The notes under the pieces are model-generated. The model was given only the letters and a program-made list of their open reading frames with translations, was not told the origin of the DNA and did no database searches. This document shows, in pieces, positions 14,651 through 23,329 of a stretch of DNA of 37,807 nucleotides. Each line of letters starts with the position of its first letter. The stretch's first letter is position 1. The translations under genes were made by a program, and so were the position numbers. Source of the DNA: an uncultured Lachnospiraceae bacterium (GTDB taxonomy: Bacteria; Bacillota; Clostridia; Lachnospirales; Lachnospiraceae). Location: assembly GCA_944381515.1 (NCBI GenBank), contig CALWLM010000068.1:1-37807 (forward strand), in the 5' to 3' direction.

Positions 14651-15343
14651 ATGTACAATATTCTAGTTTGTGACGACGATAAGGAAATTGTGGAGGCCAT
14701 TGAAATTTATCTTTCCCAGGAGGGTTATCACATTTTCAAGGCTTATGACGGCGTGGAGGCTCTGGATATCCTCAAGAAGAACGATATCCATCTGCTGATT
14801 ATCGATGTGATGATGCCGAAGCTGGACGGAATACGGGCCACGATGAAGATTCGGGAATACAGCGGTATCCCGATCATCATTCTGTCTGCCAAGTCGGAAG
14901 ATGTGGATAAGATCCTGGGTCTTAATATCGGGGCCGACGACTATGTAACCAAGCCGTTTAATCCTCTGGAGCTGACCGCCAGAGTTCGATCGCAGCTGCG
15001 TCGGTATACGCAGCTGGGTACGCTCAATATGGAGAGCGAGACCGTCTACCGTACGGGCGATCTGTGTGTCAATGATGATGAGAAGACCGTTACGGTGGAT
15101 GGCGAGCCGGTCAAGCTGACCCCTATGGAATACAATATTCTCCGCTTTCTCGTAATCAATGCGGGTCGGGTGTTCTCCATCGAACAGATTTATGAAAATA
15201 TCTGGAACGAGGAGGCCATCGGTGTGGAAAACACCGTTGCCGTACACATCCGCCATATCCGCGAAAAAATCGAGATCGACCCCAAAAATCCGCGCTATCT
15301 GAAGGTGGTCTGGGGTCTGGGATATAAGGTGGAGAAGATTTAA
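14651..15343 (+). CDS. OmpR/PhoB-family response regulator (VanR-like)
   Basis: The 230-residue protein has a canonical receiver domain (acidic CDDD at 7-10, phospho-acceptor Asp52 in LIIDVMMPKLDG, conserved Lys in YVTKPFNP) and a winged-helix C-terminal domain. The latter includes LTPMEYNILRFLVINAGRVFS, IWNEEAIGVENTVAVHIRHIREKI and the final KVVWGLGYK. Length and layout are those of VanR/PhoB-type regulators. The stop codon overlaps the kinase start (TAATG), so the two are translationally coupled. It would bind direct repeats upstream of its targets when phosphorylated; the targets are not visible here. The perfect promoter in front suggests high basal expression. Confidence 0.93.
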   Translation: MYNILVCDDDKEIVEAIEIYLSQEGYHIFKAYDGVEALDILKKNDIHLLIIDVMMPKLDGIRATMKIREYSGIPIIILSAKSEDVDKILGLNIGADDYVTKPFNPLELTARVRSQLRRYTQLGTLNMESETVYRTGDLCVNDDEKTVTVDGEPVKLTPMEYNILRFLVINAGRVFSIEQIYENIWNEEAIGVENTVAVHIRHIREKIEIDPKNPRYLKVVWGLGYKVEKI

Positions 15344-18300
15344 TGAATGAAGAAAAAAATAAAAACGTCCGATTAAAAAAGACGATAGCGGCCCTTCTGG
15401 TGGCCGTAAGCGTGGCTGTCATTGCAGCTGTAGCCGGCAACCTGATCATTTTATCCCGGACCACCCAGGCTATGAATGTGGACTGGGAGGATTGGATTTC
15501 CAACCGGGACTATGAGGACAGCTTTACTTTGACTGTCCATGTGCAGGATGATATGAGAGAGGTCATACGCTATATCGGCCTGAAGCAGCTTTTGGAGGAG
15601 GCGGACGGCACCCTCAATCTGGAGCGGCCTGCTCTGGTGGCGATGGATGCGGATGGACAGATTAACACCTACAGCATGAGAGATCTGCTAACCATGGGAG
15701 AGGAGCTGGGGATCTATGTCTATGACGGAGGAGTAAGCCAGGACAGCAGCTACAGCGACTATTATTATGGTTACGAAGACAACTATATTTCATATAATAT
15801 CATTTATGAGGAATCGGACCGGATACAGATTCTGTGGAGTCTGACGGATGCGGAGGATGCCGCCGCTGATATAGGGGAAGACGTCTGGGCGGTGCGCCAG
15901 CAAAAGATTGACGCGGCGCTTGAAGCTCCCCATTCCTCTCTGGCGGCGGTGCCTTCCGATGAGGAGCTTGCTCTTTATACGACGGAGGAGCTGATTGCAC
16001 TTACCCGCAGTCTTTTGGATGAGTATGCGTCGGAAATGGTCCTGAACGAGGACGGGATTAAGGTCTGGGAGGATGAGCTTGAGCAGATTCGCTATAATGC
16101 GGGGACGGAGGGAGAGATATCGGATGAGACGTCTCTGTCTGGTTCCAGGACGGAGAACGGAACGGGAACAGAGGAAAATTCCATCAGCGCCGAAGAGGAG
16201 GATCTGCGCGGGCTGATTTACGAGAGACTGAGCCTTGCAAGGGAGGCCCAGGAGGCAGGCGGGCAGTACCTGCAGCGGGCCTGCGCCGATTTTCTGATTA
16301 ATTATCTCCAGGATTACTATGACTGCCGCAGCCGGATCGATGGGACGGATTCCAACCTGTCCTATCAGATTGTGCTGACGCAGGGCGATGCCAGCAAGGT
16401 ATACAGCGATGCCGATACCGCGGCTGCGGGCGGGAGTCTGGTCCCCGGCGGCAATATGAACGTCTACTATACTTATAGCAGCAGCACCCAAAGAATTGAA
16501 AGTACGCTGCAGAACTGGAGCTGGGATGAGTTTATCAGCATGCTGAAAAATACCACCTACCTCAATTACAGCGGAGCAACCATAACCTGTGGGATGGATA
16601 CGACCAATCTGACTTATGCGGACGCTTACAGCGTGGAGAGGGACAGCTACCTGGGTTACCGCAGCAGCGTATTCGGTTCGGTGGGAGCGATTGCTGTGTG
16701 TCTGGTGATTATCCTGGCTGCCATGATCTGGCTGATGTTTTTGTCCGGACACAGGGAAGGGGTGGACGGCATTTCTCTTAATGGCTTCGACCGTATTCCC
16801 ACGGAGCCTGCGGCCTGCCTTGTTTTTATCCTGGCCATGGGATTTTTGGCGATGTTTTGGCCGATTGCTTCCGTTGTGGCCGGTTACGATACCATTGGAG
16901 AGAATAACGCCCGCTTAATTATCGGGGCCTGCCTGGCTCTGGAAGTACTGTTTCTGTATCTGTTTTTGTGGCTGGGCTTTTTTGGACTGGTGCGGCGCAT
17001 CAAGGCGCACTGCCTCTGGAAAAACAGCCTGACGGCCAGATTCCTTCACTGGTGTCTGCGTCCTATTAAATTTGTTGGGAGACAGCTGCATAAGGTCTGG
17101 GACCTGCTGCTTAATGCAGGCGATACCACCTGGAAGACGCTGGCTGCCTTTGCCGCTTATTTTGTGGTGAATTATGTCTGGGGCACCAGTCTGGAGTATA
17201 CGGGGGCTTTGTCTCTGCTTTTGTACCTGCTCTTCAACGCGGCTGTGGCGGTTTTCCTGGTCTGGAAGGGCTTTCAGAAAAAGCAGATACATCAGGGAGT
17301 AAAAAAGATAGCCGACGGCAATCTGAGCTATCATCTGCCTCTCCAGAATCTGAGCGGAGCGGACCGAAAGGTGGCCGAGCAGATCAATCGAATCAGCACC
17401 GTTCTCAAGGAGGCCATCGACACGTCGGTGAAAAACGAGCGGATGAAAACCGATCTGATCACCAACGTCTCTCATGATTTGAAGACGCCTCTTACATCCA
17501 TCATTAACTATGTGGATCTTCTGAAAAGAGAGAATATTCAGGACCCGAAGATACAGGGGTACATTGAGGTGCTGGAAAATAAGGCCCAGAGGCTGAAAAC
17601 TCTGACGGAGGATCTTCTGGAAGCCTCCAAGGCCAGCTCCGGAACCTTGCAGCTGAATATGGAAAAGATCAACTTTATCGAGCTGATCAATCAGACCAAC
17701 GGAGAATTTATGGATCGGTTCCAGGCCTGCGGCCTGACGGTGGTACCGGATATTCCGGACACCTCCGCCTTCATTATGGCCGATGGACGGTATGTGTGGA
17801 GGATTCTGGAGAACCTCTACCGCAACGCGGAAAAATACGCCATGCCGGGGACCCGTCTTTACATTGATGTCTTTGAGAAATTCGGACGGATTTTCTTTGT
17901 GATGAAGAACATTTCCCAGGCTCCTCTCAACATCAAGGCGGAGGAGCTGACGGAGCGGTTCATCCGGGGAGATGTTTCCCGCAGCACCGAGGGAAGCGGC
18001 CTGGGTCTGTCTATCGCCAAGGATATGACGGAACTGATGGACGGCACCTTTAAGATTTATCTGGACGGCGATCTTTTCCGCGTCACCATCTCCTTTGCAG
18101 TGATTCCGGAGAAAAAAACGGATCTAAAGGAGATGGAGGAAAATATCCGCCGACGGATGAATGAGGAGACGAAAGAAAGCGGCGCTGCCGTGACGGAGGA
18201 GCCTCCGGAGGATGAGCTGGGTCTTGGGCAGACCGCTCCGGAAAACGCGGATAACCCTGCCAAAAGCGGTTCCAAAGGTCCCCTTGCCGTCCTTTCCCGT

Positions 18301-18363
18301 CTGCCGCGCCGCGGCAGAAAAAGGAAAGGAAATAAAGACTCAGAGCCAAAAGACATAAATTGA
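15343..18363 (+). CDS. Large sensor histidine kinase (VanS-like) with big extracytoplasmic domain
   Basis: The 1006-residue protein has a first membrane helix at about 12-36. A long extracytoplasmic region follows (about 37-445), rich in Asp, Glu, Ser and Tyr, with no recognised fold. Then come about five membrane helices between 446 and 645 and a HAMP-like linker. The HisKA motif NVSHDLKTPLTSI has His711. The ATPase domain has the N box ENLYRNAEKYA and the G2 box GSGLGLSIAKDM. The G1 box is not the usual D-x-G-x-G but KNIS-like, as in many clostridial VanS-type kinases. The tail of about 80 residues is charged, with a basic R/K-rich end. It forms an operon with the regulator through an overlapping stop/start. 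The large outer domain suggests sensing of an envelope or extracellular ligand. Confidence 0.9.
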   Translation: MNEEKNKNVRLKKTIAALLVAVSVAVIAAVAGNLIILSRTTQAMNVDWEDWISNRDYEDSFTLTVHVQDDMREVIRYIGLKQLLEEADGTLNLERPALVAMDADGQINTYSMRDLLTMGEELGIYVYDGGVSQDSSYSDYYYGYEDNYISYNIIYEESDRIQILWSLTDAEDAAADIGEDVWAVRQQKIDAALEAPHSSLAAVPSDEELALYTTEELIALTRSLLDEYASEMVLNEDGIKVWEDELEQIRYNAGTEGEISDETSLSGSRTENGTGTEENSISAEEEDLRGLIYERLSLAREAQEAGGQYLQRACADFLINYLQDYYDCRSRIDGTDSNLSYQIVLTQGDASKVYSDADTAAAGGSLVPGGNMNVYYTYSSSTQRIESTLQNWSWDEFISMLKNTTYLNYSGATITCGMDTTNLTYADAYSVERDSYLGYRSSVFGSVGAIAVCLVIILAAMIWLMFLSGHREGVDGISLNGFDRIPTEPAACLVFILAMGFLAMFWPIASVVAGYDTIGENNARLIIGACLALEVLFLYLFLWLGFFGLVRRIKAHCLWKNSLTARFLHWCLRPIKFVGRQLHKVWDLLLNAGDTTWKTLAAFAAYFVVNYVWGTSLEYTGALSLLLYLLFNAAVAVFLVWKGFQKKQIHQGVKKIADGNLSYHLPLQNLSGADRKVAEQINRISTVLKEAIDTSVKNERMKTDLITNVSHDLKTPLTSIINYVDLLKRENIQDPKIQGYIEVLENKAQRLKTLTEDLLEASKASSGTLQLNMEKINFIELINQTNGEFMDRFQACGLTVVPDIPDTSAFIMADGRYVWRILENLYRNAEKYAMPGTRLYIDVFEKFGRIFFVMKNISQAPLNIKAEELTERFIRGDVSRSTEGSGLGLSIAKDMTELMDGTFKIYLDGDLFRVTISFAVIPEKKTDLKEMEENIRRRMNEETKESGAAVTEEPPEDELGLGQTAPENADNPAKSGSKGPLAVLSRLPRRGRKRKGNKDSEPKDIN

Positions 18364-18420
18364 AATTGCCCCTTGTCCGCAGGCTGAAATTGCGGTAAGC
18401 TTAGATTGTAGTTGTAAAGG

Positions 18421-18446
18421 GTGATGTCCGCTGCCGCGGACATCAC
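18421..18446. promoter_or_regulatory. Perfect 11-base inverted repeat before the coiled-coil gene
   Basis: GTGATGTCCGC (18421-18431) and GCGGACATCAC (18436-18446) pair perfectly around a TGCC loop. No T-tract follows, so it does not look like a normal terminator. It ends 26 bases before the ATG at 18473. It may be an operator, an mRNA structure controlling the next gene, or a weak end for the kinase transcript. Confidence 0.5.
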
Positions 18447-18472
18447 TGATTATGAAAGGGGGCAGGCGGACA

Positions 18473-19570
18473 ATGGCAAAGACGATTACGGATAATGCAG
18501 CATTTCTGCGGGAGGCGAAAGAGGCTCTCGTAAATTATAAAGAGACGGCGGCCAGAGAGGAGGAGCTTGTGCTTCAGGAGAAGCAGCAGGCCAAGACCCT
18601 GGCGGCGGAGAAAAAGGCGGTGGAAGACAATGTGAGCGCTACGGTGAAGAAGCGCCGCAGCGAACTGAACGCCAAATATGATACGGAGATATCCCGGCTC
18701 CAGGATTCGGTGAAGAAGCTCCGTTCTCAGAGAGAAAAGGCAAAACAAAAGAGCATGAAGGAGAGGATCGACGCCCAGAACGCGCCCTTCCGGGAGGAAA
18801 ACCGAGAGATGAACAGTAAGATCCGCGGTATATTTCGCCAGGACAGGGTGCCTTCCTTCTGCAATTCAACTTTGTTTTATGCCCTCTATTATCCGCGCTC
18901 CGCAAAGGAAATTTTGATTCTGCTGGTGACCTTTGCCGTCTGCTGCGTGCTGATTCCCTGCGGTCTTTACGCGCTGCTTCCGCAGAAGCGGTCGCTGTGG
19001 CTGATTCTGATTTATATAGCGGTTATTGTGATTTTCGGCGGGATCTATATTATTGTGGGCAATATCACCAAGGATGCCCATCGGGAGGCCTTGCTGGAGG
19101 CGAGACAGATTCGCCGCAGCATGGAGAAGAACCGCAAGAGGATGCGGGAGAATGCCAAAGCGATTCGTTCAGAAACCAGCGAGGAGCACTATGATCTGAG
19201 CGAGTTTGACGGCAAGATTCGGGAAAAGGAAGAGGAGAGGACTTCCCTGGAGAGCCAGAAGTCCGAGGCCCTTGCCGCTTTCGAGCGGGAGACGGCTCCG
19301 GCCATCGAGGCGGAGATTCGTGAGGGCAGCCGCGAACGCCTGGAGGCTTTGACGGCAGAATATAATGAGACGGCGGCCGGCCTGCGGCAGGAGCAGGCAA
19401 ATCTCAAGGAGGCTTCTCTGCGGCTGTCCGACGACTATGAGTCCTATATCGGAAAGGATTTTATGCGGGAAGACCGGCTGGATGCGCTGCTTGCCCTGCT
19501 GGAGAGCGGACAGGCTGCCAGCATCACGGAGGCCAAGGAGCTGTATCAGTCCGAATCCAGCCGCAAATAA
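18473..19570 (+). CDS. Coiled-coil protein with two membrane helices, function unknown
   Basis: The ATG at 18473 is chosen because a GGGGG site lies about 11 bases upstream; an in-frame ATG at 18452 lies before that site. The 365-residue protein has an N-terminal coiled coil rich in Glu, Lys, Ala and Arg (about 15-115). Two membrane helices follow (ILILLVTFAVCCVLIPCGLYAL and SLWLILIYIAVIVIFGGIYIIVG, about 145-200), then a second long coiled coil (about 205-340) with no zinc, enzyme or signal-peptide motif. Both coiled coils would lie on the same side of the membrane, as in an antenna or tether. I do not recognise the family. It stands 85 bases before tadA and may share its transcript. Confidence 0.72.
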   Translation: MAKTITDNAAFLREAKEALVNYKETAAREEELVLQEKQQAKTLAAEKKAVEDNVSATVKKRRSELNAKYDTEISRLQDSVKKLRSQREKAKQKSMKERIDAQNAPFREENREMNSKIRGIFRQDRVPSFCNSTLFYALYYPRSAKEILILLVTFAVCCVLIPCGLYALLPQKRSLWLILIYIAVIVIFGGIYIIVGNITKDAHREALLEARQIRRSMEKNRKRMRENAKAIRSETSEEHYDLSEFDGKIREKEEERTSLESQKSEALAAFERETAPAIEAEIREGSRERLEALTAEYNETAAGLRQEQANLKEASLRLSDDYESYIGKDFMREDRLDALLALLESGQAASITEAKELYQSESSRK

Positions 19571-19655
19571 ATGTTCGCAGCCGCAGGCAGAGGGGATGTC
19601 CGCCCGCGCCGCCGCTGCCGTCCGTTTGGAAAGACAGAGCAGATAGGAGAACGGG

Positions 19656-20195
19656 ATGAATCCTGAGATATGGAGTGATAAAGAGAGGGATCGCAGGGCT
19701 GACGAGCGCTTTATGCGGGAGGCTCTGCGCCAGGCCAGGAAGGCCTATGCGCTGGGAGAGTCCCCTATAGGCTGCGTTATTGTCCGCGGCGACCGGATTA
19801 TTGCCCGCGGCTATAACCGCCGCACCACCGATCACAATACGTTGGCCCATGCGGAGGTCATTGCCATTCGGCGGGCCTGCAAGAAGGAAGGGGACTGGCG
19901 GCTGGAGGGCTGTAGGATGTACGTAACCCTGGAGCCCTGCCCGATGTGCGCGGGAGCCCTGCTGCAATGCCGGATGGATGAGGTAATCATCGGGTGCATG
20001 AGCCCCAAGTCGGGCTGCGCCGGTTCCGTAATGAATCTGCTGGAGGCCGACGGCTTCAACCACAAGGTGCGAGTGATCCAGGGCGTTCTGGAGGAGGAAT
20101 GCTCTGCGCTGATGAAGGATTTCTTTCGGGAGCTGCGGGTAAGAGTGAAGGAAGAAAAGCTGGCGCGAAAGGCGCAGGAGAACGCGGCTCCGTAA
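19656..20195 (+). CDS. tadA: tRNA-specific adenosine deaminase TadA
   Basis: This 179-residue zinc deaminase carries the catalytic HAE motif (His65, Glu67) and the ligand pair in EPCPMCAGA (Cys95, Cys98). They are followed by the TadA-like ALLQCRMDEVIIGC region and the DGFNHKVRVIQGVLEEEC region. It converts adenosine at the wobble position of tRNA-Arg(ACG) to inosine, an essential step in most bacteria. The family is usually about 150-170 residues; the extra residues are the charged N-terminus (NPEIWSDKERDRRADE) and a basic tail. AGGAG precedes the ATG. The SRP RNA lies directly downstream, a neighbourhood (tadA beside the SRP RNA) also known from other Firmicutes. Confidence 0.93.
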   Translation: MNPEIWSDKERDRRADERFMREALRQARKAYALGESPIGCVIVRGDRIIARGYNRRTTDHNTLAHAEVIAIRRACKKEGDWRLEGCRMYVTLEPCPMCAGALLQCRMDEVIIGCMSPKSGCAGSVMNLLEADGFNHKVRVIQGVLEEECSALMKDFFRELRVRVKEEKLARKAQENAAP

Positions 20196-20237
20196 GACGC
20201 GCGCCGCTTTCATAAGCTCCGAGACAGAAAATGATCG

Positions 20238-20266
20238 TTGACAAGGCCGGTTTCAAATAGTATACT
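20238..20266 (+). promoter_or_regulatory. Promoter of the SRP RNA
   Basis: TTGACA (20238-20243), a 17-base spacer and TATACT (20261-20266) form a near-consensus promoter. The predicted start, around 20273, coincides with the 5' strand of the terminal helix of the SRP RNA. Confidence 0.8.
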
Positions 20267-20272
20267 CTAAAG

Positions 20273-20435
20273 GTACTGTGGGGCTGCCCGTTTTCCGGCG
20301 TAGTGAAGCTCGGGTCCTGCGCAACGGATGCCTGTGAACCGTGTCAGGTCAGGAATGAAGCAGCACTAAGCAGGATTTTTCGTGTGCCGCAGGTAAGCCT
20401 GGGTGGAACACCGGAGGCGGTAACGCCCACAGTAT
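20273..20435 (+). ncRNA. ffs: Signal recognition particle RNA (4.5S/scRNA)
   Basis: The segment contains the conserved SRP RNA core: GGGTCCTGCGCAACGG, then TGAACCGTGTCAGGTC, AGGAATGAAGCAGCA and GTGTGCCGCAGG, which form the Ffh-binding hairpin (helix 8). The flanks TACTGTGGG (20274-20282) and CCCACAGTA (20426-20434) pair to close the molecule. The RNA is therefore about 160 bases: longer than the E. coli type, but without room for the 5' Alu domain of the B. subtilis RNA. It works with Ffh and FtsY to target membrane proteins. A promoter lies just upstream and a hairpin with TTTTT just downstream. Confidence 0.9.
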
Positions 20436-20443
20436 ATAAAAGC

Positions 20444-20489
20444 AGCCGTGAAGCAGTGGCAGATGCGCCGCATGCCACGGCCGTTTTTG
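20444..20489 (+). terminator. Terminator of the SRP RNA
   Basis: The arms GCCGTG and TGGCA (20445-20459) pair with TGCCA and CACGGC (20472-20481) with an internal bulge. CCGTTTTTG follows directly. It separates the SRP RNA from the riboswitch promoter. Confidence 0.65.
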
Positions 20490-20498
20490 TCTGTCCTA

Positions 20499-20527
20499 TT
20501 GACTTTCCGGCAGATAAGCAGTACAAT
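20499..20527 (+). promoter_or_regulatory. Promoter of the riboswitch-controlled ATPase gene
   Basis: TTGACT (20499-20504) and TACAAT (20522-20527) stand 17 bases apart. Transcription would begin around 20534 and produce a leader of about 150 bases holding the riboswitch. Confidence 0.75.
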
Positions 20528-20530
20528 AAG

Positions 20531-20631
20531 CAAGAATTCCCGTGAGGGAGTAGCAAGCGTATAAAGTGCGTAGCAAGTCAACATCACTGGCCGTAAGCCG
20601 GCCTGGCTTGTTTTAAATTGCGAGACTCATG
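20531..20631 (+). promoter_or_regulatory. yybP-ykoY manganese riboswitch
   Basis: The leader contains both conserved elements of this class: GGGAGTAGC (about 20546-20554) and AAGTCAACATCAC (about 20575-20587). The second is followed by a GGCC-GTAA-GCCGGCC stem closed by CAAG/CTTG. The closing helix P1 can form between CGTGAG (20541-20546) and CTCATG (20626-20631). The latter is part of the left arm of the following terminator, so ligand-stabilised P1 would block termination and turn the gene on. Manganese is the known ligand of the class. P-type ATPases are among the classic genes found behind it. Confidence 0.85.
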
Positions 20632-20668
20632 TATAACTATAGAGCTATACAGGTGTCTCATTTTTTTT
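20622..20668 (+). terminator. Riboswitch expression-platform terminator
   Basis: GAGAC...GTATA (20622-20635) pairs with TATAC...GTCTC (20646-20659) and is followed by a run of eight T (20661-20668). It is mutually exclusive with riboswitch helix P1. The AGGAGG ribosome site and ATG of the ATPase gene come just after it. Confidence 0.85.
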
Positions 20669-20686
20669 ACACAGGAGGAAAAGCAA

Positions 20687-23329
20687 ATGAGATTTTATCT
20701 CGAAGACACAGACGGGGTCCTGAAAGAACTGGGGGCGTCCCGTGAAGGCCTGAGCACGTCCGAGGCGCAGGCGCGCCTTGAGAAAAACGGTAAGAATCGT
20801 CTGGAGGCGGCCAAGGGCAAGTCTCTGATCCGCAGGTTCTTTGAACAGCTGGCGGACCCCATGATCATTATCCTGCTGGCGGCCGCGGCCATCAGCGGCG
20901 TGCTGGCCGTGATCGAAAACGACAGCTTTGCCGACGTCATCATTATTCTGGCGGTGGTAATTGTCAACGCTGTTCTGGGCGTATATCAGGAGAGCAAGGC
21001 GGAGAAAGCCATCGAGGCTTTGCAGGAGATGTCCGCCGCCACATCGAAGGTGCTGCGGGACGGCAAAGTGCAGGTAATCCACAGCGAAGATCTGGTAGTG
21101 GGAGATATTATCCTCCTGGAGGCGGGCGACGCCGTGCCGGCAGATGCGCGAATACTGGAAAGTGCCAGTCTGAAAGTAGAGGAGGCGGCCCTTACCGGAG
21201 AATCGGTGCCGGTCACCAAATTTATCGATCTGATCAACTTAAAGGACGGCGAGAAGGATATTCCTCTGGGCGACCGCAAGAATATGCTCTATATGGGCGG
21301 CACGATTGTTTACGGCAGAGGCACCGCCGTGGTAACGGCCACCGGTATGGATACGGAAATGGGCAAGATTGCCGATGCTCTGCAGCAGGCCGAGGACGGT
21401 CTGACGCCTCTTCAGATCAAGCTGAATCAGCTGTCCAAGATTCTGACCTGGCTGGTGCTGGGCATCTGCGTCATCGTCTTTGGCGTGCAGCTTATCAAGG
21501 CCGGCAGCCTGGATTTTGAATTGATTCTGAGTTCCTTTATGGTGGCTGTTTCCCTGGCGGTGGCCGCAATCCCTGAGGGCCTGGCCGCCGTGGTTACGGT
21601 GGTGCTGTCCATCGGCGTTACGAACATGTCCAAGAGAAACGCCATTATCCGCCGCCTGACCGCTGTGGAGACGCTGGGCTGCGCGCAGATTATCTGCTCG
21701 GATAAGACCGGTACGCTGACCCAGAACAAGATGACGGTAGTGGATTTCTTCGGCGAGGATGAAAAGAATATAGCCGCCGCCATGGCGCTGTGCAGTGATG
21801 CGGAGATCGACGAGACGGGCGAAGTCACCGGCGAGCCTACCGAGGCGGCTCTGGTGGCCTGGGCGCACAAGCTGGGTCTGGAGAAGTTTAATCTCAAGAA
21901 AGAATTTGAGCGCTGCGGCGAGGCTCCCTTTGATTCCGGCAGAAAGATGATGTCCACCGTCCATGTGGACGGCGCGGGCTTTATTCAATATACCAAGGGC
22001 GCTCCCGATGTGGTTATCGGCAAATGCACCCATTACCTGAAGGACGGGAAGCCTGTCCTGATGACCAAGGAATATTCGGATCAGATTCTGGCGGCCAATA
22101 AGGCAATGGCAGACAAAGCCCTGCGCGTACTGGCCTGCGCTGAGAGAATCTGGACGGAGAAGCCGGAGCAGTTTGAGGCGGACTATCTGGAGCAGGATCT
22201 CTGCTTCGTGGGTCTGAGCGGCATGATCGATCCTGTGCGTCCGGAGGTAAAGGACGCCATTGTGGAATGCCGGGGCGCAGGTATTCGTCCGATCATGATT
22301 ACCGGCGACCATATCGACACGGCGGTGGCCATCGCCAAGGAGCTGGGCATTCTCACCGAGGATACCTGTGCGGTCACCGGTTCTCAGTTAAACGATATGG
22401 ATGACGAGGAATTTGCGAAGAAGTTCCAGAGCATTAGCGTTTATGCCCGCGTGCAGCCTGAGCACAAGACCCGTATCGTCAACGCCTGGCGGGGGGCCGG
22501 CTATGTCACCGCCATGACCGGCGACGGTGTAAACGACGCTCCCTCCATCAAGTCGGCGGATATCGGCGTCGGCATGGGTATCACCGGTACCGACGTGACC
22601 AAGAACGTGGCCGATATGGTGCTGGCGGACGATAACTTTGCCACCATCGTGGGCGCCGTGGAGGAAGGCCGCCGCATTTACGACAATATCCGCAAGGCGA
22701 TCCAGTTCCTGCTTGGCTCCAACATGAGCGAGGTGCTGAGCATCTTCTTCGCCACGCTGATGGGCTTTACGATTCTGCAGCCGGTACACCTGCTGTGGAT
22801 TAACCTGGTGACGGACTGCTTCCCGGCCCTTGCACTGGGCATGGAGAAGGCTGAGCCCGATATCATGCGCCGCAAGCCCCGCGATGCCAAGGCCGGCATC
22901 TTTGCCGACGGTATGGGATTCGACATCGCTTACCAGGGAGCTTTGGTGACGGTGCTGGTTATGATTTCCTACTTTATCGGTCATTTTATTGAGACGGGCA
23001 ACTGGGCCATTACAAACAGCGCCGACGGCACGACCATGGCCTTTGTGACCATGTCCATGGCTGAGATCTTCCACAGCTTTAACATGCGGTCCCAGAGACA
23101 GAGCATCTTTAAGCTGGGTTCTCAGAATCGGGTGCTTATCTTTGCCGCCATCGGCTCGCTGATTGCGACAACCCTGGTTTGTGAAGTGCCTTTCCTGGCA
23201 AGAGCCTTTGAATTCACCACCGTTGAGCCCCTGGAGTATCTGATCGCCATCGCCCTTGGCGCATGTGTGATTCCTGTGGTGGAGCTGGTTAAGTTTATCC
23301 AGAGACGGATTGGAGAGAGTCAGAAATAA
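20687..23329 (+). CDS. P2-type cation ATPase, probably manganese (or calcium) exporting
   Basis: The ATG at 20687 follows AGGAGG at 20673. A frame opening further upstream would run through the terminator and is rejected. The 880-residue protein has an N-terminal cation-ATPase domain, the actuator motif TGES (Thr170), the phosphorylation motif DKTGTLT (Asp339) and the hinge TGDGVNDAPS. Its membrane segments carry the transport residues AIPEGL (helix 4) and NLVTD (helix 6), as in SERCA/PMR1-type pumps. PMR1/SPCA relatives carry both calcium and manganese. The manganese riboswitch in front makes Mn2+ efflux the likeliest job, protecting the cell from manganese excess. It is a single-gene transcript ending near a decayed GNAT gene. 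Confidence 0.92.
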   Translation: MRFYLEDTDGVLKELGASREGLSTSEAQARLEKNGKNRLEAAKGKSLIRRFFEQLADPMIIILLAAAAISGVLAVIENDSFADVIIILAVVIVNAVLGVYQESKAEKAIEALQEMSAATSKVLRDGKVQVIHSEDLVVGDIILLEAGDAVPADARILESASLKVEEAALTGESVPVTKFIDLINLKDGEKDIPLGDRKNMLYMGGTIVYGRGTAVVTATGMDTEMGKIADALQQAEDGLTPLQIKLNQLSKILTWLVLGICVIVFGVQLIKAGSLDFELILSSFMVAVSLAVAAIPEGLAAVVTVVLSIGVTNMSKRNAIIRRLTAVETLGCAQIICSDKTGTLTQNKMTVVDFFGEDEKNIAAAMALCSDAEIDETGEVTGEPTEAALVAWAHKLGLEKFNLKKEFERCGEAPFDSGRKMMSTVHVDGAGFIQYTKGAPDVVIGKCTHYLKDGKPVLMTKEYSDQILAANKAMADKALRVLACAERIWTEKPEQFEADYLEQDLCFVGLSGMIDPVRPEVKDAIVECRGAGIRPIMITGDHIDTAVAIAKELGILTEDTCAVTGSQLNDMDDEEFAKKFQSISVYARVQPEHKTRIVNAWRGAGYVTAMTGDGVNDAPSIKSADIGVGMGITGTDVTKNVADMVLADDNFATIVGAVEEGRRIYDNIRKAIQFLLGSNMSEVLSIFFATLMGFTILQPVHLLWINLVTDCFPALALGMEKAEPDIMRRKPRDAKAGIFADGMGFDIAYQGALVTVLVMISYFIGHFIETGNWAITNSADGTTMAFVTMSMAEIFHSFNMRSQRQSIFKLGSQNRVLIFAAIGSLIATTLVCEVPFLARAFEFTTVEPLEYLIAIALGACVIPVVELVKFIQRRIGESQK

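Noticed and set aside
20303-20545. Short plus-strand frame of 80 residues
   Set aside because: It lies inside the SRP RNA, its terminator and the riboswitch leader, which explain the sequence better.
21239-22312. Minus-strand frame of 357 residues opposite the P-type ATPase
   Set aside because: Antisense of conserved ATPase motifs; composition is an artefact of GC-rich codons.
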